Shown here piece after piece: positions 27,891 to 36,694 of a stretch of DNA of 64,000 bases; position 1 is the first letter of the stretch, and the number at the start of each line of letters is the position of its first letter. A program made the position numbers and the translations under genes. The notes beneath the pieces are model-generated. The model ran no database searches and had not been told where the DNA came from. It saw only the letters and a list, made by a program, of their open reading frames with translations. The DNA comes from JBEEOW01 sp041191405 (GTDB lineage Bacteria; Bacteroidota; Bacteroidia; Cytophagales; UBA9547): assembly GCA_041191405.1 (NCBI GenBank), contig JBEEOW010000013.1, forward strand, positions 1 through 64,000. The letters are read 5' to 3'.

Positions 27891-29042
27891 TTACTTAAAA
27901 GGATGTCTAGTTTGCCATTCGTTACTAGCATTGTTTTTAAAGTATTTGTTAAAAAAATTATAAACCAAAGTTGGCAAACCTAATTTTGTCCAGATATAAT
28001 TGGTAACATAAATTGGTTTTGCACCTGCACTTGCTTTTGCTTCTAAAGCTGTTCTTCCTAATGATAATTTTTGTTTTTTATCTAGAATCGCCATTTCTAA
28101 TCCATCAAAAATAATATTAAAATAGAGTTTATGCTTTTCGTTTTGTGCATAATCAAACCCTATATAATGTATCTCTACTTTATCAGTACCAGTAATAAAA
28201 CTACTAAATGCAACCAACTCTTTTTCAATATAATATCCAATAACCTTAAAATTATTCGCCCAAATTCTTTTCATTTCTATAAAATACTTTGCGTTCAACA
28301 CACCCATTTTAATCGGCTGTTTTGACGCTACATTTAAGTATAATTTTTCTAACAAAGTAGCATTTTCTTGTACCGCTAATAAATCCAAGTCTTTAGATTC
28401 AATTTCGTTTTTATGATTCCTTATTTTTTTTGAACGTTGAGCATATTTTCTAGATAATTCGTTTTGATAATCTTCGAAACTATTCCATTGATTATTAACG
28501 CATAACTGCATTATTATATCATCAGCAAATGGTTTATAACAAAATTCACTTATGTGTTTTTTATCAAAATCTGATTCACAATCCTTGATTAATGCACCAG
28601 TAAATTTGATTTTAAATTCATTCTTCTTGGCAAAATGCTTCACAACATCAAGAATAACGTGCTTATTTTCAGCATTTTTAAAATAAAAACCCTGAAAGTC
28701 ACATCTAAATAAGTTACCACAAATGAGTACATTTGTATGTTTTTTAAGTATATAATCCTTTATTTTCTCAAGTTTGGGTTTGTTTAATATTTCATTGTTA
28801 TAATGAGATGAGTTAAAATTCAATAATTGTAAGTAAGCAATGCCAATTGGAATTTTATTATCTTCAATAACTAAATATTTATATTGAATATGAGGCAATT
28901 GTGCATTTTCTAGCACTTTTAAATTTGTAGACTTTAAATGATGATTTTCTGGTAAAAAATTATCCCAAAAACTATCAATTTCAGAAATCGAATGATAAGT
29001 TTTATATTCGATAGAATTTGAAAATATACAAAAGGATTTCAT
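27891..29042 (-). CDS. GNAT-fold acyltransferase, FemAB-like
   Basis: A 383-residue protein with features of the tandem-GNAT FemAB/peptidogalycan family. Its C-terminal half contains NQWNSFEDYQNELSRKYAQR, VEIHYIGFDYAQNEKHKLYFNIIFDGLEMAI and LGRTALEAKASAGAKP. In related proteins this layout transfers an acyl or aminoacyl group, but the substrate here is unknown. It is a single gene, convergent with the small membrane protein. Confidence 0.65.
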   Translation of the reverse strand: MKSFCIFSNSIEYKTYHSISEIDSFWDNFLPENHHLKSTNLKVLENAQLPHIQYKYLVIEDNKIPIGIAYLQLLNFNSSHYNNEILNKPKLEKIKDYILKKHTNVLICGNLFRCDFQGFYFKNAENKHVILDVVKHFAKKNEFKIKFTGALIKDCESDFDKKHISEFCYKPFADDIIMQLCVNNQWNSFEDYQNELSRKYAQRSKKIRNHKNEIESKDLDLLAVQENATLLEKLYLNVASKQPIKMGVLNAKYFIEMKRIWANNFKVIGYYIEKELVAFSSFITGTDKVEIHYIGFDYAQNEKHKLYFNIIFDGLEMAILDKKQKLSLGRTALEAKASAGAKPIYVTNYIWTKLGLPTLVYNFFNKYFKNNASNEWQTRHPFK

Positions 29043-29354
29043 TACTTAATTTTTATTAATATAAATTTTAACTCAAATTTAGTGGTATTGTTTCCAAATA
29101 AATATTTCAATTTCTTTATATAGAAATTTATAAGGGTAAAAGGTGTATTTAATCGGTAAAATAAAATATTTTCAAATAAATTTAAAACAACATAAATAAA
29201 ACTATTCAAATATTAATTTAAACTTTACAATTATACAATTCTTTAAAATAATCAAAAGTTAAAAAATAATTAATATTCAATAAATAAAAACCATTATTAA
29301 GTATGATTTATTTAATTATTTCATACATTTACGAGCAACCAAATACTAAATATT
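29043..29354. other. AT-rich divergent promoter gap
   Basis: A 312-bp gap between the divergent acyltransferase and ndh genes, very AT-rich. TACATTTA at 29324-29331 is one base off the TAnnTTTG box and lies 23 bp before the ndh ATG. I see no ORF or RNA structure. Confidence 0.4.
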
Positions 29355-30620
29355 ATGGGAGCGAAAAAGAAAATAATTGTTGTAGGTGGCGGATTTGCTG
29401 GCATACAACTCGTTAGAAATCTTGATGAAAGCTTGTTTGACATCTTGTTAATTGATAAAATAAATCATCATCAATTTCAACCTTTATTTTATCAAGTTGC
29501 TACTTCTCAAATTGAACCTTCGAGTATTTCATTTCCTTTGAGAAACATTTTTAAAAACAAGAAAAATTTACAAATACGACTCGCCGAAGTACTTTCAATT
29601 AACCATGCAAACAAATCAATTACAACAAATATCGGCGACTTCGAATTTGATTATTTAGTGATTGCTATAGGTTGCAAAACAAATTTTTTCGGCAATAAAA
29701 CTATTGAAGAAAATGCCTTTACTTTAAAATCAACTTCAGAAGCAATTGAGGTAAGAAATCATATTTTACAAACTTTTGAAAATATCATTTCGGCAAGTGA
29801 AGAGGAAAAAGAAAGTTTACTCAACTTGGTTATTGTAGGTGCTGGACCAACAGGTGTGGAACTTGCAGGTGCATTTGCTGAAATCAAATCTCATGTGTTG
29901 CCCAAAGATTATCCTGGTATTGACTTTTCGAAGTTTAAAATAAAACTGATTGAAGGGAGTGCTAACACACTCAACAACCTTAGCGACAATGCAAAAACTG
30001 CTTCTAAACAATATTTATTGGATTTAGGTGTAGAAATACTAACCGAAACTTATGTTGGTAATTACGATGGAGAAACTTTAACATTAAAAAATGGAGAAGA
30101 AATCAAAACCAAAACTGTAATTTGGGCTGCAGGTGTAACTGGCAATACGATTGAAGGTTTGAACAAAGACGATTACACTTTTGGTAACAGACTAAAAGTT
30201 AATAGATTAAACCAAACTTTAGCTTACAACAACATATTTGCACTTGGAGATATTGCCTACATGGAAACACCTTTATACCCAAAAGGACATCCGCAGGTGG
30301 CAAATGTAGCAATCAATCAAGCTAAAAATTTAGCATCAAATTTAAAAAATATAACTTTAAATAAAGCTACTAAAGAATTTGAATACAATGACTTAGGCTC
30401 AATGGCAACAATCGGTAGAAACAAAGCTGTGGTTGATTTACCTTTTGTAAAATTTAAAGGATATTTAGCTTGGTTGGTTTGGATGTTTTTACATTTAATG
30501 TTGATATTGAGTGTAAAAAATAAGTTGATAATATTTATTAACTGGGCTTGGGCTTATATTACTAAGGATACTTCTTTAAGATTAATTTTGAAGCCAAATA
30601 CAAGAAATAGAGTTAATTAA
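29355..30620 (+). CDS. ndh: Type II NADH:quinone oxidoreductase
   Basis: A 421-residue single-subunit, non-proton-pumping NADH dehydrogenase. It has two dinucleotide-binding folds: FAD at IIVVGGGFAGIQLVRNL (residue 7 on) and NADH at LVIVGAGPTGVELAGAFAE (near 158). NIFALGDIAYMETP near residue 294 is the second FAD contact. The hydrophobic C-terminal segment (YLAWLVWMFLHLMLILSVKNKLIIFINWAWAYI) anchors it to the inner membrane. Its stop overlaps by 4 bp the stop of the convergent GyrI-like gene. Confidence 0.93.
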   Translation: MGAKKKIIVVGGGFAGIQLVRNLDESLFDILLIDKINHHQFQPLFYQVATSQIEPSSISFPLRNIFKNKKNLQIRLAEVLSINHANKSITTNIGDFEFDYLVIAIGCKTNFFGNKTIEENAFTLKSTSEAIEVRNHILQTFENIISASEEEKESLLNLVIVGAGPTGVELAGAFAEIKSHVLPKDYPGIDFSKFKIKLIEGSANTLNNLSDNAKTASKQYLLDLGVEILTETYVGNYDGETLTLKNGEEIKTKTVIWAAGVTGNTIEGLNKDDYTFGNRLKVNRLNQTLAYNNIFALGDIAYMETPLYPKGHPQVANVAINQAKNLASNLKNITLNKATKEFEYNDLGSMATIGRNKAVVDLPFVKFKGYLAWLVWMFLHLMLILSVKNKLIIFINWAWAYITKDTSLRLILKPNTRNRVN

Positions 30621-31111
30621 ACTCTAAGTTTATGTTTTATAGGCACCCAAATTTCTTCTTCTGATTCGGGCGAAGTATTGCTATATTTCGCCCCCATCAC
30701 TTGAAAATGTGGTCGTGCATCTAATTCATAATCAGAACTTGGAAACCAAACTGAATAAATATAATTTAACATTGCACCAAATGCAGAAGGCAAACCTTTA
30801 TAGTTAAATACTGCATACAATCCTGTTTCTAATTCAATACTTGAAAACCCCTCAGGGATTGAATTAAAATCAGCTACTTCGATAGCTGCCCATTTTTCGA
30901 ATTGAGCATCAGGATTAAATGCTTTAAAATCAAATGAATTACTATAAACCTGTAAACAATACAAATCTGTACCGATAGCATTTGTAATTTGTTTACGATT
31001 TTGCATAAATGATTGCCAAAGCTGAAAAGTTAAATCCTTACTTACAGACATCGGCAATGATTTACCAATTAACTTTTTTGGAGTAAGTGTTTTAATTTGA
31101 GGTGGTTGCAT
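30617..31111 (-). CDS. GyrI-like / AraC effector-binding domain protein
   Basis: A 164-residue stand-alone effector-binding domain (AraC_E_bind/GyrI-like). The pattern LIGKSLPMS, then FEKWAAIEVADFN, GLYAVFNYKGLPSAFGAMLNYIYSVWFPSSDYELDARPHFQVMG matches the family. Such proteins bind small hydrophobic or cationic compounds, and some are hydrolases; the ligand is unknown here. It is convergent with ndh. Confidence 0.82.
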   Translation of the reverse strand: MQPPQIKTLTPKKLIGKSLPMSVSKDLTFQLWQSFMQNRKQITNAIGTDLYCLQVYSNSFDFKAFNPDAQFEKWAAIEVADFNSIPEGFSSIELETGLYAVFNYKGLPSAFGAMLNYIYSVWFPSSDYELDARPHFQVMGAKYSNTSPESEEEIWVPIKHKLRV

Positions 31112-31152
31112 TGGAATAAATTTCTTTTAATTTTGAATTTCAGTTATCAAAA

Positions 31153-31656
31153 TCAATATTCTTTTTTAATATATCTTAAAACTTCAGGATTATCATTTTC
31201 TACTGAAATACAAATTTCAATTGTATCTCCTACCCAATAATTTTTATTAGATGAACTACAACTTTTTATATATTCAATATTGTTGTATGAATATTTATAA
31301 TGATATGTAAATGATTTTCGACTTACATCATAATCTACAATCAATGCTTTTTTAATTGCATCACAAGTTTTAGTAGATTTATTATTAACTCTAAAAATGT
31401 TTTCAACAAATATTAGTATAAATACAGTAGGTATCATTACACATAATAAAAAAATATAATTTACAAATTTATCAGAAAATGTATCAGTTTCTGGAATAAA
31501 ATATAATATACAAACGGTACCTGAAAATAACCAAGTGCCAATCAGAGATAAACTCATATTCACTGAATAACAGTAAAATATTCTATATATCAAACATGTC
31601 AAAGATATAAATCCTGCAATTAATAGAATATATTTATTTCGATTACTTTTTTCCAT
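31153..31656 (-). CDS. Membrane protein of unknown function
   Basis: A 167-residue protein with three predicted membrane helices (about 8-30, 34-54 and 64-85) and a soluble C-terminal half with YNNIEYIKSCSSSNKNYWVGDTIEICIS, a small beta domain like DUF3592-type modules. The family call is uncertain. It abuts the aldehyde dehydrogenase gene with no gap, so it is probably the second gene of that operon. Confidence 0.65.
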   Translation of the reverse strand: MEKSNRNKYILLIAGFISLTCLIYRIFYCYSVNMSLSLIGTWLFSGTVCILYFIPETDTFSDKFVNYIFLLCVMIPTVFILIFVENIFRVNNKSTKTCDAIKKALIVDYDVSRKSFTYHYKYSYNNIEYIKSCSSSNKNYWVGDTIEICISVENDNPEVLRYIKKEY

Positions 31657-33213
31657 CTATATCTCAAACTTAATACCCTGAGCTAAAGGCAAAGTTGTAC
31701 CATAATTGATGGTATTAGTTTGGCGACGCATATATACTTTCCAAGCATCTGAACCTGATTCTCTTCCGCCGCCTGTTTCTTTTTCGCCTCCAAATGCCCC
31801 TCCTATTTCGGCTCCTGAGGTACCGATATTAACATTTGCTATACCACAATCTGAACCTGACTGACTTAAAAATGCTTCGGTTTCTAATAAATGATTACTA
31901 AATATTGCTGACGACAAACCTTGTTTCACATTATTCTGTATTTCAATAGCTTCTGAAACTTCGCCCGAATATTTGATTAAGTATAAAATTGGGGCAAAAG
32001 TTTCGTGTTGAACAATTTCCATGTCATTGTTTGCCTCAATTAAAGTTGGCAACACATAAAATCCATTTTCAAGACTTGCATCTGTTAATTTTTGTGCACC
32101 ATAAAGCACATTTCCACCTTGTAAAACGGCTTGTTTTATTGCATTTAAATACTGATTTACAGCCAATTCATCAATCAATGGACCAATTAAATTTTCTTCT
32201 TTTAATGGATTTCCAATTGGTAATTTAGGATAAGCATTTAATAAACGTTCTTTCACTGATTCATAAAGTGATTCGTGTACTATTAAGCGACGAGTACTTG
32301 TGCAACGTTGTCCGGCTGTACCAACTGCTCCAAAAACTACTGCTCTAATTGCCAACTCTAAATTTGCATTTGGCGTGATAATAATTGCATTGTTACCACC
32401 TAATTCGAGTAATGCTCTACCCAAACGAGCACCAACTGCGGCACCTACTTTTTTGCCCATTGCAGTTGAGCCTGTTGCCGAAACCAATGGAATACGAATG
32501 TCATTTGACATTAAAACTCCTACTTTGGCATCTCCAATGATTAAGTTAAAAACGCCTTCGGGAACATTATTTTCTACTAAAACATCATGTATTAAATGCT
32601 GACAAGCAATGGCACACAATGGTGTTTTTTCGCTTGGTTTCCAAACAATTGTATCTCCGCAAACGGCAGCAAGCATTGCATTCCATGACCAAACTGCCAC
32701 TGGAAAATTAAATGCTGAAATTACTCCAACATTACCTAATGGGTGATATTGCTCATACATACGATGTTGTGCACGTTCGCTGTGCATGGTGAGTCCGTGT
32801 AACTGACGAGATAAACCGACTGCAAAATCGCAGATATCAATCATCTCTTGTACTTCGCCCAAACCTTCTTGTAAAATTTTACCTGCTTCAATGCTCACCA
32901 ACTGACCAAGAGCCAATTTATGTTCACGTAATTTATTGCCAATCTGGCGAACAACCTCACCACGTTTAGGTGCTGGCCATTTTTGCCATTCTTTAAAAGC
33001 TTGAGTTGAAGTTGAAATAACTTGTTGATAAATAGCTTCATCTGCAAGTTGAACCGAAGCCAATGCCGTATTATTGATTGGACTTATACTTTTAATACTC
33101 TCCAAATGAGCAGCTTGCGAAACCCATTTTGTACCCGTACTTGCAGCAGCATTCACTGATTGAATACCTAAACTTGCTAAAATATCTTCGATTTTAATTT
33201 CTTGACGCTCCAT
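31657..33213 (-). CDS. Aldehyde dehydrogenase, ALDH7 type
   Basis: A 518-residue NAD-dependent aldehyde dehydrogenase. The cysteine of GTAGQRCTSTRRL (about residue 302) is catalytic and the glutamate of LLELGGNNAIII (about 269) is the general base. The C-terminal GIANVNIGTSGAEIGGAFGGEKETGGGRESGSDAWKVYMRR is typical of the ALDH7 (alpha-aminoadipic semialdehyde dehydrogenase, antiquitin) branch, which acts in lysine breakdown. No other lysine-degradation gene is in the window, so the substrate is inferred. Confidence 0.9.
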   Translation of the reverse strand: MERQEIKIEDILASLGIQSVNAAASTGTKWVSQAAHLESIKSISPINNTALASVQLADEAIYQQVISTSTQAFKEWQKWPAPKRGEVVRQIGNKLREHKLALGQLVSIEAGKILQEGLGEVQEMIDICDFAVGLSRQLHGLTMHSERAQHRMYEQYHPLGNVGVISAFNFPVAVWSWNAMLAAVCGDTIVWKPSEKTPLCAIACQHLIHDVLVENNVPEGVFNLIIGDAKVGVLMSNDIRIPLVSATGSTAMGKKVGAAVGARLGRALLELGGNNAIIITPNANLELAIRAVVFGAVGTAGQRCTSTRRLIVHESLYESVKERLLNAYPKLPIGNPLKEENLIGPLIDELAVNQYLNAIKQAVLQGGNVLYGAQKLTDASLENGFYVLPTLIEANNDMEIVQHETFAPILYLIKYSGEVSEAIEIQNNVKQGLSSAIFSNHLLETEAFLSQSGSDCGIANVNIGTSGAEIGGAFGGEKETGGGRESGSDAWKVYMRRQTNTINYGTTLPLAQGIKFEI

Positions 33214-33420
33214 AACCCAAAGCTGCTTAATTTTTAATTTGCAGGTACGTAAAAATAGAAAACTTAGTCGATTTTTCTGTGTTTTTGTAGTAGAAAGTTG
33301 AGAGTTTTAACTTGTCAGTTTTCATAAACTAAATAAAAATTACAAAGCTAGAAAATTAAAATTAAACAATTTTGACTTATATTTTAATTTAAATATATTG
33401 GCGGTTTAAATTTAAAAAAT

Positions 33421-33705
33421 ATGTCAGAAGAACAAAACACAGAGGAACAAAGTGGACCATTAGGGTCTTTTTTATGGGGAGGCGGACTGCTAATTTTAGC
33501 CGTTGTTGCTTATTTCTATTTTGGTCACTTAGAAGCTGAAGGTGGTTCAGTGAGAATTAATTGGATTATAGCCTTAGTTTATAATTTTGCAGGAAAAACT
33601 GGTGTAGCAGCAGGATTAGGACTTTTGAGTGCTTTGTATTTTTTCTTTGGATTTAGCGAATTATCAAAAGCTAAGAAGCTAAAAGAAGAAGAGGAAGAGA
33701 AATAA
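33421..33705 (+). CDS. Small two-helix membrane protein
   Basis: A 94-residue protein with an acidic N-terminus, two membrane helices (about 14-32 and 57-74) and a charged C-terminal tail ending in a Glu run (KAKKLKEEEEEK). No known domain. It is a single gene, convergent with the next gene across a strong hairpin. Confidence 0.65.
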   Translation: MSEEQNTEEQSGPLGSFLWGGGLLILAVVAYFYFGHLEAEGGSVRINWIIALVYNFAGKTGVAAGLGLLSALYFFFGFSELSKAKKLKEEEEEK

Positions 33706-33710
33706 CATTT

Positions 33711-33749
33711 AAGTAATGTCTCTAATTTAAATTGATAGAGACATTACTT
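33711..33749. terminator. Hairpin shared by two convergent genes
   Basis: A perfect 14-bp inverted repeat AAGTAATGTCTCTA / TAGAGACATTACTT with an 11-nt loop. The right arm overlaps the stop codon of the minus-strand gene ending at 33744. It is probably a bidirectional terminator. Confidence 0.75.
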
Positions 33750-34178
33750 AAACAAAGATTTAAGCTTATTTAACACCGATATTCCTACTTTTTCAGATTG
33801 ATTATCAGAAAGTAAATCATTTTGATGGGAGATGATTTTCTTTAATTGAGGATCGTATAAAATAAAGTCGGAATCAAATAAAATTTGAGTTAAAACTGCA
33901 AGTTCGTTACTCAATTTAAATGCTACATTTTTCGACCAATATGGCCAAGAAATAGCAATCATTTCATTATAAAATGCCACTTCAAAAGTTGAAGCAAGCA
34001 ATTTATTGGCTGATTTTGAAAAATCAATTTCAGTAGCTAACATTTTATCAATCAACAAATCATGTATTTCTTTTTCAATAAAACCGTTATCCCCTACTTT
34101 TATTGGAGTTTCTAAAAATAAATCAATATTCTTAAGTGTTAAATTTTTATTTTTGACAAAATATAAATGATAAGCCAT
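33744..34178 (-). CDS. Hypothetical protein
   Basis: A 144-residue soluble protein beginning MAYHLYFVKNKNLTL and predicted mixed alpha/beta. No motif or family is recognised. The hairpin of the neighbouring convergent gene overlaps its stop codon. Codon use and intact frame support a real gene. Confidence 0.6.
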   Translation of the reverse strand: MAYHLYFVKNKNLTLKNIDLFLETPIKVGDNGFIEKEIHDLLIDKMLATEIDFSKSANKLLASTFEVAFYNEMIAISWPYWSKNVAFKLSNELAVLTQILFDSDFILYDPQLKKIISHQNDLLSDNQSEKVGISVLNKLKSLFK

Positions 34179-34228
34179 CCGTTCTACATCTAGTTTTTAA
34201 ACCTAATGCAAAATAAATCAAATCCTTT

Positions 34229-34666
34229 ATGAAATACATTGTAATACTGCTTTTGTTTTTTTCGGTAAATGTTTTTGGGCAAAGTAAAAATGAAATTGAT
34301 GATCACATTTTTATAGACGATTATAGCCAACATCCAGTATTTAAAGGTGGATATGAACCTATGAAAAAATTCATTGACAGTATAATGGTTTACCCTAAAA
34401 TTGGAATTGAGAAAAAGATTGAAGGTAAAGTTTGGATTATGTTTTCAGTTACAAAAACAGGAAAACTCACAAATATTAAAGTAGTTCGTTCTTTTAGTTC
34501 AGAAAATATTCAAGTTGATTCCATAATAAGTAATCAATTTGATAATGAAGCTTTAAGAATTGTTAAATTAATGCCAGATTGGATACCAGGAGAAAGAGAA
34601 GAAAATATTCCAGTTGATGTACCAAAAGTTGTAATACCAATTCTATTTAGGTTGAGGACTTATTAA
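34229..34666 (+). CDS. TonB C-terminal-like periplasmic protein
   Basis: A 145-residue protein with a signal peptide (MKYIVILLLFFSVNVFGQ). Residues about 45-145 follow the TonB C-terminal pattern: YPKIGIEKKIEGKVWIMFSVTKTGKLTNIKVVRS and ALRIVKLMPDWIPG. There is no transmembrane anchor or proline-rich spacer, so it is not a full energy transducer. Similar orphan domains are common in Bacteroidota and their role is unclear. Confidence 0.75.
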   Translation: MKYIVILLLFFSVNVFGQSKNEIDDHIFIDDYSQHPVFKGGYEPMKKFIDSIMVYPKIGIEKKIEGKVWIMFSVTKTGKLTNIKVVRSFSSENIQVDSIISNQFDNEALRIVKLMPDWIPGEREENIPVDVPKVVIPILFRLRTY

Positions 34667-34725
34667 TTAAATTCATTTTCAGTAAAGCGTATTGAATTGT
34701 TTTTAAATGTTTCTATTTTTACAGT

Positions 34726-36624
34726 ATGCTAGCACAGAAAGTTTTACAAAAATATTGGGGACACGATAATTTCAGAGAAATGCAACCTGAAATTATTGAG
34801 GCTGTGTTGGCAAAAAAAGATGTGTTGGCAATTTTACCTACTGGTGGTGGCAAATCTGTTTGTTTTCAAGTTCCTGCATTAATTACTGATGGTATTTGTA
34901 TTGTTATTTCACCATTGATTGCATTGATGAAAGACCAAGTGCAACAATTACGTGAAAAACATATTCCTGCGTATGAAATTCACTCGGGAATGAGTAAACG
35001 TGAAATTGATATTGTACTCGATAATTGTATTTATGGTAAAGTAAAATTTTTATACTGTTCGCCCGAAAGGTTACTGACAACTATTTTTATTGAACGTGTC
35101 AAGCAAATGAAAGTGAGCTTAATAGCCATTGATGAAGCACATTGTATTTCACAATGGGGACACGATTTCAGACCGGCATATACCCAAATCACAACGCTTA
35201 GAGAAATACTTCCAAATGTTCCTTTTATTGCACTTACTGCCTCGGCTGATGCAAAAACACAGGAGGATATAATCACACATTTAGAGCTCAAAAATCCTGC
35301 GATTTTTATAAAAAGTTTTTCAATTCCGCAGTTATCATACAATGTAATTATTACTGATGATAAAGATTCGAAACTGTTGGCTTTGTCAAAAAAAATTACG
35401 TCAGGGGTTGGTATTGTGTATGTAAAAAGTAGAAAACTAGCCAATTCCTTGGGAATGTTATTGCATCAAGAAGGAATACCTGTGGCGGTGTATCATGCTG
35501 GTTTGAGTAGAGAAGTACGTGAGCAACAGCAAAATAAGTGGATGAAAGGTACTGCCAAAATTATGGTAGCAACCAATGCATTTGGTATGGGAATCAACAA
35601 GCCTGATGTGAGAATGGTGATTCACTACCATTTACCCGAAACCCTTGAAGCTTATTATCAAGAAGCAGGCAGAGCAGGTAGAGATGGCAACGAAGCACAT
35701 GCTGTTTTACTTTTTCAGCAAAATGATGCCGATTGGATGCTCAAAAATTTAGCAGAAGAAAACCCCAATGAAGATTTATTGCGTCGTGTGTATCAAAGCC
35801 TTGCAAACTATTTTAAAATTGCAGTTGGCAGTAGTGAGTTTGTAAGTTATGAGCTCGATTTAATGGAGTTTGAGCGAGTGTATAGTCTTCCTCCTCGACA
35901 GACATTTTATGCTATTAAACAACTTGAAAGAGAAGGTTTTATTTTGTTTAATGAGTCTTATTATCAGCCTTCAAAAGTGTTGTTTTTGGTAGATAACAAA
36001 ACTGTTTTATATGAATTTCAAATTAAAAATAAAAACCTTGACCCTGTAATTAAATTATTGTTACGTGTGCATGGTGGCGAAATTTTTACCGATTTCACAC
36101 TTATCAATGAACCTTTCTTGGCTTCACATTTAAAAAATTCAATTGTTGATTTACAATTAAAATTACAGTTTTTACATAAAGCTGGAATTATAGTTTACCA
36201 ACAAAGCACAGATAAGCCACAATTGACATTTTTAACCGCCCGTCAAGATGCGAACAAAATGCCAATTAATATGAGAAAACTTAAGTTAAGATATGATAAT
36301 CAATTAAATAAGCTGAATAAAGCAGTTGATTATGCCAAACAAAGTTTGCAATGTCGCCAACAGATTCTTTGTAGTTATTTTGGTGAACAAAACCCCAAAG
36401 CATGTGGCAAATGTGATGTTTGTAAATCAAAAGCCAAAATAAATATTAGCGACAAACAACTTTTTTCATATTTCAAACCTGAAGGTATTGATGCCAAGGA
36501 ATACTTAAACAAGTTCGAAATTCATCAGCATGATTATGTTAAAAAATGGCTTCGTGAAGCACTTAATAATGGTGTAATCGCTAGGAATAGTGATGGATTT
36601 TTGGTGCTGGCGAAGGGGAGTTGA
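34726..36624 (+). CDS. recQ: RecQ-family ATP-dependent DNA helicase
   Basis: A 632-residue superfamily 2 helicase of DNA repair. Walker A lies in LPTGGGKSVCFQVPAL (residues about 37-52), the DEAH box in AIDEAHCISQWGHDFRPAY and motif VI in YYQEAGRAGRDGN. A RecQ zinc-binding region is marked by CRQQILCSYFG...ACGKCDVC near residues 545-565. The C-terminus is short and no HRDC domain is evident. Its stop codon opens a heptad repeat that separates it from the convergent SF1 helicase. Confidence 0.93.
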   Translation: MLAQKVLQKYWGHDNFREMQPEIIEAVLAKKDVLAILPTGGGKSVCFQVPALITDGICIVISPLIALMKDQVQQLREKHIPAYEIHSGMSKREIDIVLDNCIYGKVKFLYCSPERLLTTIFIERVKQMKVSLIAIDEAHCISQWGHDFRPAYTQITTLREILPNVPFIALTASADAKTQEDIITHLELKNPAIFIKSFSIPQLSYNVIITDDKDSKLLALSKKITSGVGIVYVKSRKLANSLGMLLHQEGIPVAVYHAGLSREVREQQQNKWMKGTAKIMVATNAFGMGINKPDVRMVIHYHLPETLEAYYQEAGRAGRDGNEAHAVLLFQQNDADWMLKNLAEENPNEDLLRRVYQSLANYFKIAVGSSEFVSYELDLMEFERVYSLPPRQTFYAIKQLEREGFILFNESYYQPSKVLFLVDNKTVLYEFQIKNKNLDPVIKLLLRVHGGEIFTDFTLINEPFLASHLKNSIVDLQLKLQFLHKAGIIVYQQSTDKPQLTFLTARQDANKMPINMRKLKLRYDNQLNKLNKAVDYAKQSLQCRQQILCSYFGEQNPKACGKCDVCKSKAKINISDKQLFSYFKPEGIDAKEYLNKFEIHQHDYVKKWLREALNNGVIARNSDGFLVLAKGS

Positions 36625-36693
36625 GGGTTAAGAGTTAAGAGTTAAGCGTTTTTGAAAACCCTAAACCCTAAACCCTAAACTCTTAACCCTAAA
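36622..36693. repeat. Heptad repeats with inverted, telomere-like arm
   Basis: The left arm begins at the recQ stop with units GAGTTGA, GGGTTAA, GAGTTAA, GAGTTAA. The right arm has CCCTAAA three times (36659-36679), CTCTTAA and CCCTAAA (36687-36693). The arms are complementary (GGGTTAAGAGTTAAGAGTT with AACTCTTAACCCT) and could form a hairpin between two convergent helicase genes. Confidence 0.8.
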
Positions 36694-36694
36694 C

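Noticed and set aside
36656..36693. CCCTAAA repeats resembling plant-type telomere sequence
   Set aside because: Only four units, internal to a bacterial chromosome and complementary to adjacent GGGTTAA/GAGTTAA units. They belong to the local heptad repeats.
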